A program made the position numbers and the translations under genes. 64,000 bases of DNA, from contig NZ_CP129970.2 in assembly GCF_030503895.2 (NCBI RefSeq), forward strand, positions 3,767,001 through 3,831,000, read 5' to 3'. The notes beneath the pieces are model-generated. The model was not told the origin of the DNA. It ran no database searches and worked only from the letters and a program-made list of their open reading frames with translations. The DNA comes from Marivirga arenosa (lineage in GTDB: Bacteria > Bacteroidota > Bacteroidia > Cytophagales > Cyclobacteriaceae). Below, in pieces: positions 33,830 through 42,870 of this stretch (the stretch's first letter is position 1; every line of letters begins with the position of its first letter).

Positions 33830-34534
33830 TTAGGAGGCTTTATTAAGATAGCGGCTTAAATATCCTTGCCTTCTCTCCTCATCTTTCCAGAAGACATATT
33901 TACCGGCTTCATAGATTTCATCTACTGCTTGCTTCAAATAGCTATAGGCTTTATCTCGGGTAATTTTAGGGCTGCTATCCTCTTTGCGTTCACCATTGGC
34001 CTTAGCTAATAAAATGCTCATTTCAGAGGCCTGACTAGCCGCAAGATGTAATTTATCTTCCTCAAAATTAATGGATTTCAAGAGCGGCAAATTGGCTAAA
34101 CCCAAGGCGGCTAAGTCACTTAAATCCTGCACCAGGTCAGCATTGGAAGTGCCTTGCTCCACTCCTTGCACTTTGGCTAATAAATCCGGCCTTTTTCGGA
34201 AAGCAAAACGGAAGGCATGTTCAATTTCATTTTTTAAATCTACCGCTTTTGGGCTCATTTCGTCCCACTCCTGCTGGGCTTCTTCTTTAGTGTATTGATC
34301 TTTGTTCCAGATGGACTGAGCATAGCGCAATGCTCCAATTCGAGCCTCCATTTCAGTAAAATAAGCTTTGGGAACCCCCACCTTTATTAATTGATTTTGA
34401 TCCGCTTTACTCCATTCATATAAATCTGAGGCTTCCTGCAAGTAAACGTCAACAGGCATGTTAGGAATTTTTGTTTCTGCCGCTTCCATAGCCGCAATGC
34501 TTCCTTTAAGGGATTCAAAGTTCTCTTTGGACAT
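33830..34534 (-). CDS. helical cytoplasmic protein of unknown function
   Basis: A 234-aa protein without signal or membrane segments. It is almost entirely helical (MEARIGALRYAQSIWNKDQY, VDLKNEIEHAFRFAFRKRPD, KAYSYLKQAVDEIYEAGKYV). I do not recognise a named domain. It is monocistronic with its own terminator and an AT-rich upstream region, and lies between the 21-bp array and the second cassette head. Confidence 0.6.
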   Translation of the reverse strand: MSKENFESLKGSIAAMEAAETKIPNMPVDVYLQEASDLYEWSKADQNQLIKVGVPKAYFTEMEARIGALRYAQSIWNKDQYTKEEAQQEWDEMSPKAVDLKNEIEHAFRFAFRKRPDLLAKVQGVEQGTSNADLVQDLSDLAALGLANLPLLKSINFEEDKLHLAASQASEMSILLAKANGERKEDSSPKITRDKAYSYLKQAVDEIYEAGKYVFWKDEERRQGYLSRYLNKAS

Positions 34535-34777
34535 AATCTTAAGTTTTGGTTGATAAAAATTAAAGCCTCAATATATAGTGTACAAAAGTATAGAAAAAGA
34601 ACTTTTAGAATAAATATTTAATAGATGGGAGATTCGCTATTTAAGTCTATCCTTCTTAACTCCCCTTTGCAACTACAATTTTTGTTCTTTAAAGATTTTA
34701 TTTACATTTAGGGGATCAGTTCATTTACAACCAAAACCTTATGCCCAGCTTTATTTTTTGAATTTTGAGGACTGACA

Positions 34778-34856
34778 TAATAGATATATCGTTACCTAGG
34801 GGTGACGATATATAAATATAGTCACCAGGGGGTGACTATATTCAGTTGTTGGCGTG
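34778..34856 (+). promoter_or_regulatory. double-palindrome cassette head, copy 2
   Basis: ATAATAGATATATCGTTACC-TAGGG-GGTGACGATATAT (one mismatch in 13-bp arms) is followed by ATATAGTCACC-AGGG-GGTGACTATAT (perfect 11-bp arms) and TTCAGTTGTTGGCGTG. It is homologous along its whole length to 20421-20497. TTGTTGGCGTG (34846-34856) is repeated inverted as CACGCCAACAA at 35369-35379, near the end of the single gene inside. Confidence 0.8.
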
Positions 34857-34870
34857 CATTTAAAGAAACC

Positions 34871-35386
34871 ATGAAAATCATCTTCAGTATCATATTGACT
34901 TTTTGTTTCGGCTTGACAGGTTTTTCTCAAGAAACATATACAGCAAGAAAAGGCTCAAGATTTTTCCCAGGACACTTACATATTGTCATGCAAGTGGACA
35001 GCACTGAAATTCATTATCAGTTGTTTAATCATTGGTATAGCTTGTCCTATGCACAAAGTCGAGACATTAAAATTCCAATTAACAAATTAGAGGATTATGG
35101 TGAGCAAAACGACACCTTGACCATTATCGTTCACGACAAGAAAGTCAAACTAATTGACAAGAGAAATAAGCTCGACAGAAAAATCAAACATCAGAAACTT
35201 TGTGCCTCAGTGGAAACAATGAGAAAAATTTCCTACGCTAATTCTATTGCGGAGAAATATGACGACATGATGCATTTTTATTTATATGAACGTGAAGATT
35301 TAGAACTGACAGAAGAAGAGTTCAAAAAACTAGTGGACAATAACTTAAAAGAAGAAATAAAAAAACGACACGCCAACAATGGCTAA
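34871..35386 (+). CDS. secreted protein of unknown function carried in a cassette-like unit
   Basis: A 171-aa protein with a signal peptide (MKIIFSIILTFCFGLTGFSQ). The mature part starts ETYTARKGSRFFPGHLHIVM and has a beta-rich first half and a charged helical second half (LTEEEFKKLVDNNLKEEIKK). No recognised domain. ATG 34871 is used because earlier in-frame codons lie inside the palindromic head. The gene fills the space between the two inverted GTTGGCG/CGCCAAC boundaries, and its stop is inside the 3' hairpin. Confidence 0.65.
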   Translation: MKIIFSIILTFCFGLTGFSQETYTARKGSRFFPGHLHIVMQVDSTEIHYQLFNHWYSLSYAQSRDIKIPINKLEDYGEQNDTLTIIVHDKKVKLIDKRNKLDRKIKHQKLCASVETMRKISYANSIAEKYDDMMHFYLYEREDLELTEEEFKKLVDNNLKEEIKKRHANNG

Positions 35387-35440
35387 AAAAACATAGCTGC
35401 CCTGCGGGACAGCAACGTTTTTTAGCCGGGCCGTTAATCC
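35369..35440 (+). repeat. cassette-like 3' end with long hairpin (attC-like)
   Basis: CACGCCAACAA is followed by a long foldback: GGCTAAAAAAAC (35381-35392) with GTTTTTTAGCC (35417-35427), and inside it GCTGCCC (35397-35403) with GGGACAGC (35406-35413). GGGCCGTTAATCC follows. A short CGCCAAC box, an imperfect foldback and a GTT box recall integron attC sites, although the seven-base boxes do not match the RYYYAAC/GTTRRRY consensus strictly. Confidence 0.55.
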
Positions 35441-35489
35441 AAGTTCCACCGAAAAATATCCCCATCTAAAAATTAATACTTTAATCTTT

Positions 35490-35645
35490 TTATAAGTAAA
35501 TAAAATGAAGCACCCAGCCGTCTTCCGTATTGTACTCAATAGCAGGGGCGGGAAACTTGGTGAGGTTTAGGGCTTCAAAGAGTCCGTTCAAAAACTTACT
35601 ATTGGTTTTGAATTGAGTATAATCGATATCAGGGGAAAAAAGAAC
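35490..35645 (-). pseudogene. duplicated 3' end of the DUF2279 gene
   Basis: About 150 bp are nearly identical to the last 50 codons of the gene at 37404-38303, in frame to a stop at 35490-35492 (VLHFIYL versus VLHFIYF in the intact gene). There is no start. The copy lies between the cassette-like unit and the lipoprotein gene, so about 1.75 kb separate two 3' ends of one gene. Confidence 0.85.
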
Positions 35646-35790
35646 TTCTGATAATGGTTAATTTTAAGTTTTCATATAAATAGATCTATTGGATTAATAA
35701 TTTCCATTATTTTTGAAAGCAATCTTTTGTAATACTAATAAACAACTAGTTTTATTAACGGAGCAATTCTAAATTTTTCTATTGTCTATT

Positions 35791-37230
35791 CTATTTTAAG
35801 CCCTCCAAACGAAACCAAAAATCCCATCCGTGTTCGTACCAATTACTCCAATCTGTAATATCTTCATCCTCTGACTCTATTCCAACACTATAACCACTAC
35901 CTTCAGTATATCCCATATCAGCATCTCCAGACGAGCCAGAATTGTATCCGTTTGAAAAGCCATTTGGAAGGTACCATGTAAATATATATTCTGTATTATT
36001 TGTAAGATGAACTGCACGATCATGAAAATCGAAGGTTACCCAACCACCATCGAAAGTAGCAGGATTGACAACAGAATTACTGGCAAGTATACTTCCATCA
36101 TTGCTCCTTATTTCTAATATAATTTCTAATTCGTGCCCATTAAAATCAGGATTTTCAAAATAATCAAACTCTCCATTAAAGTGAACGGAAAATGATTGTA
36201 GATGTATATTTTCAGTAATTGTTATTGATTGACCAGTCCCGATATTTCTTGGCCCAAAAGATGACCTATTGTCGCCTCCGAACCATTTACTTGCCACCCC
36301 CTCTTCGAAAGAAAAATCTTCATTAATATCCATTACTTCTGTTTGAATAATATAGTTTTTCGAATCACCGTTTTCTGCAACTACTTCAAAACTATACGGA
36401 CTTGATAAATTAATCCCACTGCTAATTTCACTTGATACGCTTGCCCGATCTGACACTTGAAAAAATGGTATTACATTGGTTAAATCAACAGTGGAAGGAA
36501 CTCTAAGAATTACCTGTGCAGAACTTTCATCAATGGCTCCATAAATTTTCGAAACCTCAACATTATCAAAACCAATTTCTAATAAATCATTCTCAGGACT
36601 TTTTTCACGATAAATGTCTACTATGTATTTTTGAGTTGCACCGTTCTCGGCAGTAACTTCATAGATTACGGGATTTGTAAAATCCTGTTCAACCCCAGCT
36701 TCAGGACTAATTGTAGCATTATCTGAAACTGTAATTACAGGTGATAAGTTTGAAAGGTCTGCAAAGTATGGGAGGGTATCTTTGACATGATATTCACTAT
36801 CAATTATATTAGCATCATAAATAGTGTCATCAATTCTTACTGAAAATGAAACTATAAAGTTTTGATTGTTGGGACTTACTGTTAATTCTAGAGAATATGT
36901 TTTAGTTTCTCCATTCTCTGCAGTTACTACATAAGATTCTTGATTCATAATATTTTGACCAAAACCTGAATCTGGGCTAATTGTTGCTCCCTCAGATAGG
37001 GTAATTTCAGTTGTTACTTCCTCTAAATTAAAATTAAATGGTACATCTCCAGATATGGTTGAATTATTGTTATTTATTTGAAGGTCAATTTTAGTAGATT
37101 CATCTGATATGCTAAAACTTACAATTTCTTTTTCAGAACTTAAATCGACCTCATCTGGATCTTGACAAGAAGTGAATACGAAGGTACAAATAAACAGTAC
37201 TGAAAAATTGAAAAATGATTGAAATCTCAT
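35791..37230 (-). CDS. surface lipoprotein with three DUF5018-type repeats and a C-terminal binding domain
   Basis: A 479-aa lipoprotein (FICTFVFTSCQDPDE, Cys22). Residues 30-300 hold three Ig-like modules of the DUF5018 type, each ending in an ENG-(D/E/A)xK-x-Y strand (VVTAENGETKTYSL, EVTAENGATQKYIV, EVVAENGDSKNYII). The C-terminal 170 residues are a jelly-roll-like beta domain rich in aromatics and Gly (NTEYIFTWYLPNGFSNGYNS), possibly carbohydrate-binding. Inserted between the two 3' ends of the DUF2279 gene. Confidence 0.7.
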   Translation of the reverse strand: MRFQSFFNFSVLFICTFVFTSCQDPDEVDLSSEKEIVSFSISDESTKIDLQINNNNSTISGDVPFNFNLEEVTTEITLSEGATISPDSGFGQNIMNQESYVVTAENGETKTYSLELTVSPNNQNFIVSFSVRIDDTIYDANIIDSEYHVKDTLPYFADLSNLSPVITVSDNATISPEAGVEQDFTNPVIYEVTAENGATQKYIVDIYREKSPENDLLEIGFDNVEVSKIYGAIDESSAQVILRVPSTVDLTNVIPFFQVSDRASVSSEISSGINLSSPYSFEVVAENGDSKNYIIQTEVMDINEDFSFEEGVASKWFGGDNRSSFGPRNIGTGQSITITENIHLQSFSVHFNGEFDYFENPDFNGHELEIILEIRSNDGSILASNSVVNPATFDGGWVTFDFHDRAVHLTNNTEYIFTWYLPNGFSNGYNSGSSGDADMGYTEGSGYSVGIESEDEDITDWSNWYEHGWDFWFRLEGLK

Positions 37231-37403
37231 AAATGGGTTTATCGATTTAGTAAATAATTTATGTAACCTGTTAGTAGAAAGTAAAACTAAATAAAATTCC
37301 TAACTATCAAAATGAAAGTCAGCTTAAATTCTTATAACCAAATCAAAAGAGAAAAACCTTTTATACTTTGATTTAAATCTGATGAATGAAATTGAGTTAT
37401 CTT

Positions 37404-38303
37404 CTAAAAATAAATAAAATGAAGTACCCAGCCGTATTCCGTATTGTATTCAATAGCAGGGGCAGGAAACTTGGTGAGGTTTAGGGCTTCGAACAGTCCG
37501 TTCAAAAACTTACTATTGGTTTTGAATTGAGTATAATCAATATCAGGGGAAAGCAAGAATTGTCGGTAACGAGCATATTCAGCTATCCTTTTCCCTCCTA
37601 CCCAGCGTGGGTTTTCAAAATCTGACAGCATGCCTCCTCCACTGTAGCCTAGCGCAATGTTTAACCAATTAGGAATTATTTCATCTGGGATCAATTTATT
37701 GAGGCCAATACTCAACCAATAGGTTTGCGCATTATAATCGGTAAACAAGCTCTCTAGTGCATTTTCACCTAATATTCTGGGGTTTACCTTGGAATATGGG
37801 GTGGGATAATAAGAAAACTTCATTTTAATGATTTGTTCATCCGCAAACTTTTGTTGCAGCATAAATAATAATGAACCCGCAGTATTGGCATATACATCTC
37901 CCCAAGAGAAGCCATAGCCTTCATAAATACCGTCAAATATTTCAATCGGCAATTGAAAGATAAAGCCTAAACTTCCTCCTATAAATATAGCAGTATTTTG
38001 ATTCACACCACTCCATTTGAGCATTTCATAGCCTGCTCGGCTTTGATGATACGCAATGTAAGCATGTGCAGCCTTGTCCATTTGTTGCCAGCCCGCATTA
38101 TCATTATACCAATGCAAAGGAACTCTCTCATGGTCCCTATACCATACTTCGGAAAGGTATAATACGCCTGCTGTATAAGCGGTAGCGGTTAAGCCTACTG
38201 ATATCCGAAATGGCTTTTTGTTAAATGTAGTCGTATCCTTCTGGGCGTAAATAGGATGAGCTAGAAAAAGCCCTAATGCTAGTGCAATAAATAGTTTTCT
38301 CAT
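37404..38303 (-). CDS. DUF2279 family exported protein
   Basis: A 299-aa protein. The signal peptide is MRKLFIALALGLFLAHPIYA-QK. The core (45-150) has the DUF2279 features YLSEVWYRDHERVPLHWYND, AGWQQMDKAAHAYIAYHQSR and WSGVNQNTAIFIGGSLGFIF, probably membrane-embedded. The C-terminus is beta-rich (NWLNIALGYSGGGM). A diverged copy of its last 50 codons lies 1.9 kb downstream, so its 3' end was a recombination target. Confidence 0.75.
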   Translation of the reverse strand: MRKLFIALALGLFLAHPIYAQKDTTTFNKKPFRISVGLTATAYTAGVLYLSEVWYRDHERVPLHWYNDNAGWQQMDKAAHAYIAYHQSRAGYEMLKWSGVNQNTAIFIGGSLGFIFQLPIEIFDGIYEGYGFSWGDVYANTAGSLLFMLQQKFADEQIIKMKFSYYPTPYSKVNPRILGENALESLFTDYNAQTYWLSIGLNKLIPDEIIPNWLNIALGYSGGGMLSDFENPRWVGGKRIAEYARYRQFLLSPDIDYTQFKTNSKFLNGLFEALNLTKFPAPAIEYNTEYGWVLHFIYF

Positions 38304-38370
38304 ATAAGGTTGATGTCTTACTCACAGACACACCAAGTCTTAAAAAGGATTGAAATTTATAGCTAGAAAC

Positions 38371-39696
38371 TTAGCCTTCCGTACTTTTATTGTTCATGCT
38401 TCTTACGGCTCTTTCAATTCCAGCTGGTGTAAGAGGAAACATTGGAATCAATTGCTTTATCAGCTGAATGGTATAAGTATGCGGCCAATATTTAATCGGC
38501 TCAGGGTTGAGCCATACAGTCTTTTTAAATTTCTTCGGAATGGCTTTTAAACTATCAACGCTGCCCTGAGTGATTTCATAGGGTGCCATAGCAGCATCTC
38601 CCATAATGAATACTCTGTAATCCTTACTGTGGCTTAAAAGTTTCTCAATGCTGATCGCTTTGGTTCTACGTTCATCAACATACACTCTATCATAAATGGT
38701 ATTATGGAAGTAATACACTTCAAGATCATGTGCAAAGCGTGTCTTCATCTTCCGAAACAAATTCTGCACTGAACGAACGTAAGGCGCCATAGAATAGCCT
38801 CCATTATCAATCAATACTATTACCTTCAGCTCTTCATTCTTTTCGCTCGATAATTCTGGAATGAACAGCCCTCCTCTTTTAATACCCGACTTTATGGTTT
38901 GAGGTACATCCAACTTTTCAGTATTACTTTCCTGAATCACCCCTTTTATAGAAGCAAGAGCTGCATCCACATTATTATCATTCAAGGTAGCATCCTTATC
39001 AATAGGAAAATAATGTTTATCTCCCATTACCTTTCGGGCCATCTTCCCTCCTCCTTGTCCACCCACACGGATTCCATTCTTTGCAGCTCCTCCATGTCCG
39101 TAGGGCGAAATACCACCAGTACCAATCCAATGGCTACCTCCACCATGACGAGTCTTTTGCTGCTCACGAACTTTCTCCATGCGCTCCAGAAGCTCCTCTA
39201 AAGAGAGTTCCGAATAGTCTGCCATTTTATCTAATTGGCGCTCTGGAATTTCACCTTCTTCTGCTTGAGGATCCTTATCTTCTAAATCCGGATTATCCTT
39301 ATCCCAAATCTCTTTACCTGAAATCACTTCTTTAATATCATAAGAAGTTAAATGCACCTCATCCAAAAATAGATTGGTTAGCTCTTCATCATCATACTCT
39401 CGATCTGCTTCTTCTACAAATTTAGTCTTCCACTTTTGAAAAGTTTCAGATCTTTTGATCGCATCTTCCAGGGTTTCACCTGGCTTGATCGGAATATGCA
39501 AGAAGTAAGCATAATAGGCTTTTGTAAAAGGACCAATATCGGTAGGCTCTTTTACTATGATTCCCTTCAATACATTATGAACATCCCCTAAGGTTTTCAC
39601 CAAATCTCTTTGCATAGCTTTCCTGAGTAAAAGCAAAGTTCTAACATCTGCTTTTAGTCCGTATGATCTGAAATGTTCAGGTAATGAGCTAAGCAT
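38371..39696 (-). CDS. VWA-domain (CoxE-like) protein, partner of MoxR ATPase
   Basis: A 441-aa cytoplasmic protein. The N-terminal half is helical and acidic and a Gly/His-rich segment follows (about 185-220). The C-terminal von Willebrand A domain (about 285-435) begins LKVIVLIDNGGYSMAPYV, where the usual D-x-S-x-S metal site reads D-N-G-G-Y-S. Such CoxE-like proteins act with MoxR AAA+ ATPases as metal-insertion or chaperone pairs, and a MoxR gene lies 300 bp upstream on the same strand. The client is unknown. Confidence 0.75.
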   Translation of the reverse strand: MLSSLPEHFRSYGLKADVRTLLLLRKAMQRDLVKTLGDVHNVLKGIIVKEPTDIGPFTKAYYAYFLHIPIKPGETLEDAIKRSETFQKWKTKFVEEADREYDDEELTNLFLDEVHLTSYDIKEVISGKEIWDKDNPDLEDKDPQAEEGEIPERQLDKMADYSELSLEELLERMEKVREQQKTRHGGGSHWIGTGGISPYGHGGAAKNGIRVGGQGGGKMARKVMGDKHYFPIDKDATLNDNNVDAALASIKGVIQESNTEKLDVPQTIKSGIKRGGLFIPELSSEKNEELKVIVLIDNGGYSMAPYVRSVQNLFRKMKTRFAHDLEVYYFHNTIYDRVYVDERRTKAISIEKLLSHSKDYRVFIMGDAAMAPYEITQGSVDSLKAIPKKFKKTVWLNPEPIKYWPHTYTIQLIKQLIPMFPLTPAGIERAVRSMNNKSTEG

Positions 39697-39775
39697 ATTA
39701 TTTGTTTCTAAATATATATTTTACTAATTGTTTATGGCAAATACTAATTCGGCTTCCCTTCAAAACACCCCAATA

Positions 39776-39926
39776 ATCCCCTCAAGGGGATAGTCACTTC
39801 TATTAAATTGAGTAAAAAATTAAAACTTATCACCATTTTGTTTTAAATCTTTATAAAAAGGTTTTAGATAAATTAGCAATAGTATTTTTGTGCATCCCCC
39901 TATTATCCCCCTTAGGGGATAGTCAC
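39776..39926. repeat. two copies of a hairpin motif ATCCCC...GGGGATAGTCACTT
   Basis: ATCCCC-TCAA-GGGGAT (39776-39791) and ATCCCCCTTAGGGGAT (39905-39920) are both followed by AGTCACTT and an AT-rich tail (CTATTAAA / GATTAAA). They lie 129 bp apart in the gap between the VWA and MoxR genes, which otherwise holds nothing. They may be a small dispersed palindromic repeat. Confidence 0.5.
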
Positions 39927-40000
39927 TTTGATTAAACCATTTAGCTAGTCCTAGTTTAAAACGAAGATTCAGTAATTATCGAGTTTTAAACTCGAAATAT

Positions 40001-40906
40001 TCAATTTAAGCTAGATCCAAAATTATCATCAGCACCAATCATTCTATTCACGCGAATCATATCATCTTGTGTTTTGATCAATGCTCCTATACCTTCAAGG
40101 CCTTCTATTTTCTTTACCGCTTCTTTAGGTGCAATATCCCCCATGTATTTTAACCAGTTTAATATCTCTCTGGTTGTAGGAGCTCTTTCCAATCCTAATC
40201 TTCTTAAATGGTAAAATACATCAATTGCCACTTTCACTACTTTATCGTCCAAATTAGGATGATGTTTATCAATGATTTTCGCCATAGTATCTTGATCCGG
40301 AAAATCGATATAATGATAAATACATCTCCCTTTAAAAGCTGTGGGCAATTCCTGTTCACGATTAGAAGTAATCACAATAGCTGGCATATCTTCTTCAGAA
40401 ACTTCTATCACCTCGCCCGATTCAGGCATAATAAACTTCCTATGACTTAAAGCATACAATAAATCATTCGGGAACTCACGAGGGGCTTTATCAATTTCAT
40501 CAATCAATAAAACTGAATTGGGTTTGCTATAAGCGATAGCCGCTGGTCCTTTCACTACATAATCAGCCAAAGATTCAGGATTACGATCGCCAGTAGTTAG
40601 TTTGCTATCTAAACCTTTCTCCTCTCTTTGAGCATTTAATATCTCTATCTGAGAATCACGTAAATATTTAACATGATCAAAACGAGCTACAAACTGCTCC
40701 ACATTACTTTTGGAACCTACCGGATACACTTCTAAGTCTAATCCTCTATCCTTTGCATAATGTATTGGTAATTCGGTTTTACCCGTTCCAGGTTCTCCTT
40801 CTATTAAAAGTGGCATTCCTAAAGTTCGTGCCATATGAAAAGCTTGTGCTAATGCCGGGTCGCATAAATATTGTTCTGATCCAGTCCAATGTGAAGTTTC
40901 TGCCAT
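40001..40906 (-). CDS. MoxR-family AAA+ ATPase
   Basis: A 301-aa ATPase. Walker A is LIEGEPGTGKTELP (34-47), Walker B is SVLLIDEIDKAPREFPNDLL (about 131-150) and sensor 1 is AIVITSNREQELP (about 175-187). Length and motifs are typical of MoxR/RavA-related chaperones that work with VWA proteins in maturing metalloenzymes or protein complexes. It is followed downstream by the CoxE-like VWA gene. Confidence 0.85.
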   Translation of the reverse strand: MAETSHWTGSEQYLCDPALAQAFHMARTLGMPLLIEGEPGTGKTELPIHYAKDRGLDLEVYPVGSKSNVEQFVARFDHVKYLRDSQIEILNAQREEKGLDSKLTTGDRNPESLADYVVKGPAAIAYSKPNSVLLIDEIDKAPREFPNDLLYALSHRKFIMPESGEVIEVSEEDMPAIVITSNREQELPTAFKGRCIYHYIDFPDQDTMAKIIDKHHPNLDDKVVKVAIDVFYHLRRLGLERAPTTREILNWLKYMGDIAPKEAVKKIEGLEGIGALIKTQDDMIRVNRMIGADDNFGSSLN

Positions 40907-41030
40907 GATTTATTAATCTTCTTAATCAAATATAAGTTCAGATTTAAAAATCAAAATTGGGCTTTATTGTTTGGAGTTGCAAATGTTTGATAAGTAATAA
41001 GCTTGATTGCTTGGCTTAAATTAAAATAAG

Positions 41031-42746
41031 CTAAGATTTCATATTCGGGATTTTAAAGCTTATTTTAGTTCCCTTAGCTGGTTTAGATTCAATATCAATT
41101 TCACCATTCAGTTTAGCGACTGTTTCTTTTACAATGTACAATCCTAAACCAGAGCCTGCATTATCATCTGTCGCTCGATAGAACATATCAAACACTTTGT
41201 GAATATGCTCTTCAGAAATGCCTCTTCCATTATCTTGCACATTGATCACTGCTGTCTTCTTATTTGATTTGATTTCTATATCTATTTTAGGAGATCTTCC
41301 ATTTCGATAGCGTATAGAATTTGATATAACATTATTCAAAATCACCTTTAATCGCCAAGGATCAGAATAAAAGGTATCATCCAATTTAATATCGAGCGTT
41401 TTCTCAACCTCTTCATCAGAATTTGAATATTTCAATTGATCGAAAGATTCGTTTATAATCTTTTCAAAATCAATCGGTTCATTTTTGATTTCTAAGCGCG
41501 CATTTCTTGACTGATCCAAAATTTCAGTTATAAAAGTATCCTGAAGATTAGCACTTTCCTCTATTTTCGAAAGATATACGCTTTTCATTTCAGGGCTTTC
41601 ATCTGTCTTTGCCAGATTAAGCAGCCCCAACATGCTCGCAATGGGAGCTCTTAAATCATGTGAGACTCTATAAACGAAATTATCCAGTTCTGCATTAATC
41701 TTTCTCAATTCGGTATTAGAGTTTTGTAATTCCTCTTCTGCTTTTTTACGAGTTGTATTTTCTTTTTGCAGCTCTTCTGTTCTTTTTTGCACGATCTCTT
41801 CCAAGTTCACATTTAAAGATTTCAACTCTGCTTGAGCTTCATTTCTTTCTCTTTGAGTAGCAGACAGAATTATTGTGGAAACGCTAATTACGCCTAAGAA
41901 CGTTTGAAGAATCAACATGGCATTTGAAGGTGTTTCCATTACAAAGGGGCCGATCCCTTTAGTGGTCATGTAAACAGAAATTAAGGCGATTACAATAGTG
42001 CCCGTCATAGCAACTGCCAAGTGGAATCTAAAAGCCATCCAAAGGAGCATGGGTAAAACTAAAAAAGGAATGGATTGCTGCACCGGATAGCGTAATTCTT
42101 CATTATTTAGCAACATAAAAACGACTGCTATACCAAGGCTAAAAAATATAACTTCTATTAAATGCGCTCGCTTTAAATTTTTAAGAAAGGGCTCTCTAAA
42201 CGATAATATGAAAGGAGTAAATAATAATATGCCCACTAGATTCCCTACCCACCAGGATACAAAGCGACTTAAAAATTCACCTTCAGGAAATAAGTCCTGA
42301 TAGTAAAGTGCCCCTGTGCCAATAGCTGCGCTGATAAGTGCTATAACCACCCCTATTCCTAAGAACCTAAAGATGTTGACTGATTTTCTGAATAATTGAT
42401 CCTTCTCAATCCATTTTGTAATCAAAAAGTTACCTAATAAAGCTTCCAAAGTATGACCTGCCGCAATTAATGAGGATAATAATATTACGGAATTAGATTC
42501 AAGATCTCCTGTATTCCAATAGGCAAGGATATTAGCAAGTAATGCTCCTATGGTAATACCTGGCCAGGCTTTTCTACCCAATATTATAAGGAATGCTAAT
42601 GCCAAACCTGAAGGAGGCCAGGTGGGTAATATGTATATGTCTTCAAATACTAAAAAATAGCCAAGGCGAGCAAAAAAGAAGTAGCCCAGTGCGACAAAAA
42701 GTATTTTTAAGTCTTGCTTATATTTAACTATAGCTTTTAGCTGCAT
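41031..42746 (-). CDS. MASE1-domain sensor histidine kinase
   Basis: A 571-aa membrane kinase. Residues 10-300 form the MASE1 sensor with about eight helices (LGYFFFARLGYFLVFEDIYI, PTWPPSGLALAFL). A coiled coil covers 300-355. The HisKA domain has the phospho-His in FVYRVSHDLRAPIASMLG (about 366). The HATPase domain has N, G1 (VQDNGRGISEEH) and G2 (GSGLGLYIVKE) boxes. No receiver gene is adjacent, so it is an orphan kinase. The ligand is unknown. Confidence 0.88.
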   Translation of the reverse strand: MQLKAIVKYKQDLKILFVALGYFFFARLGYFLVFEDIYILPTWPPSGLALAFLIILGRKAWPGITIGALLANILAYWNTGDLESNSVILLSSLIAAGHTLEALLGNFLITKWIEKDQLFRKSVNIFRFLGIGVVIALISAAIGTGALYYQDLFPEGEFLSRFVSWWVGNLVGILLFTPFILSFREPFLKNLKRAHLIEVIFFSLGIAVVFMLLNNEELRYPVQQSIPFLVLPMLLWMAFRFHLAVAMTGTIVIALISVYMTTKGIGPFVMETPSNAMLILQTFLGVISVSTIILSATQRERNEAQAELKSLNVNLEEIVQKRTEELQKENTTRKKAEEELQNSNTELRKINAELDNFVYRVSHDLRAPIASMLGLLNLAKTDESPEMKSVYLSKIEESANLQDTFITEILDQSRNARLEIKNEPIDFEKIINESFDQLKYSNSDEEVEKTLDIKLDDTFYSDPWRLKVILNNVISNSIRYRNGRSPKIDIEIKSNKKTAVINVQDNGRGISEEHIHKVFDMFYRATDDNAGSGLGLYIVKETVAKLNGEIDIESKPAKGTKISFKIPNMKS

Positions 42747-42870
42747 TACTTAAGTAGCTTGTTATTAGTTAAATATGAGATATTTTTCGGAGACTACTTC
42801 TATGAATTCATGTTTTTTATCGATTAATTAGAAATTTTATTCTATTAAAAGAATAAAAGTCAAATGAACA

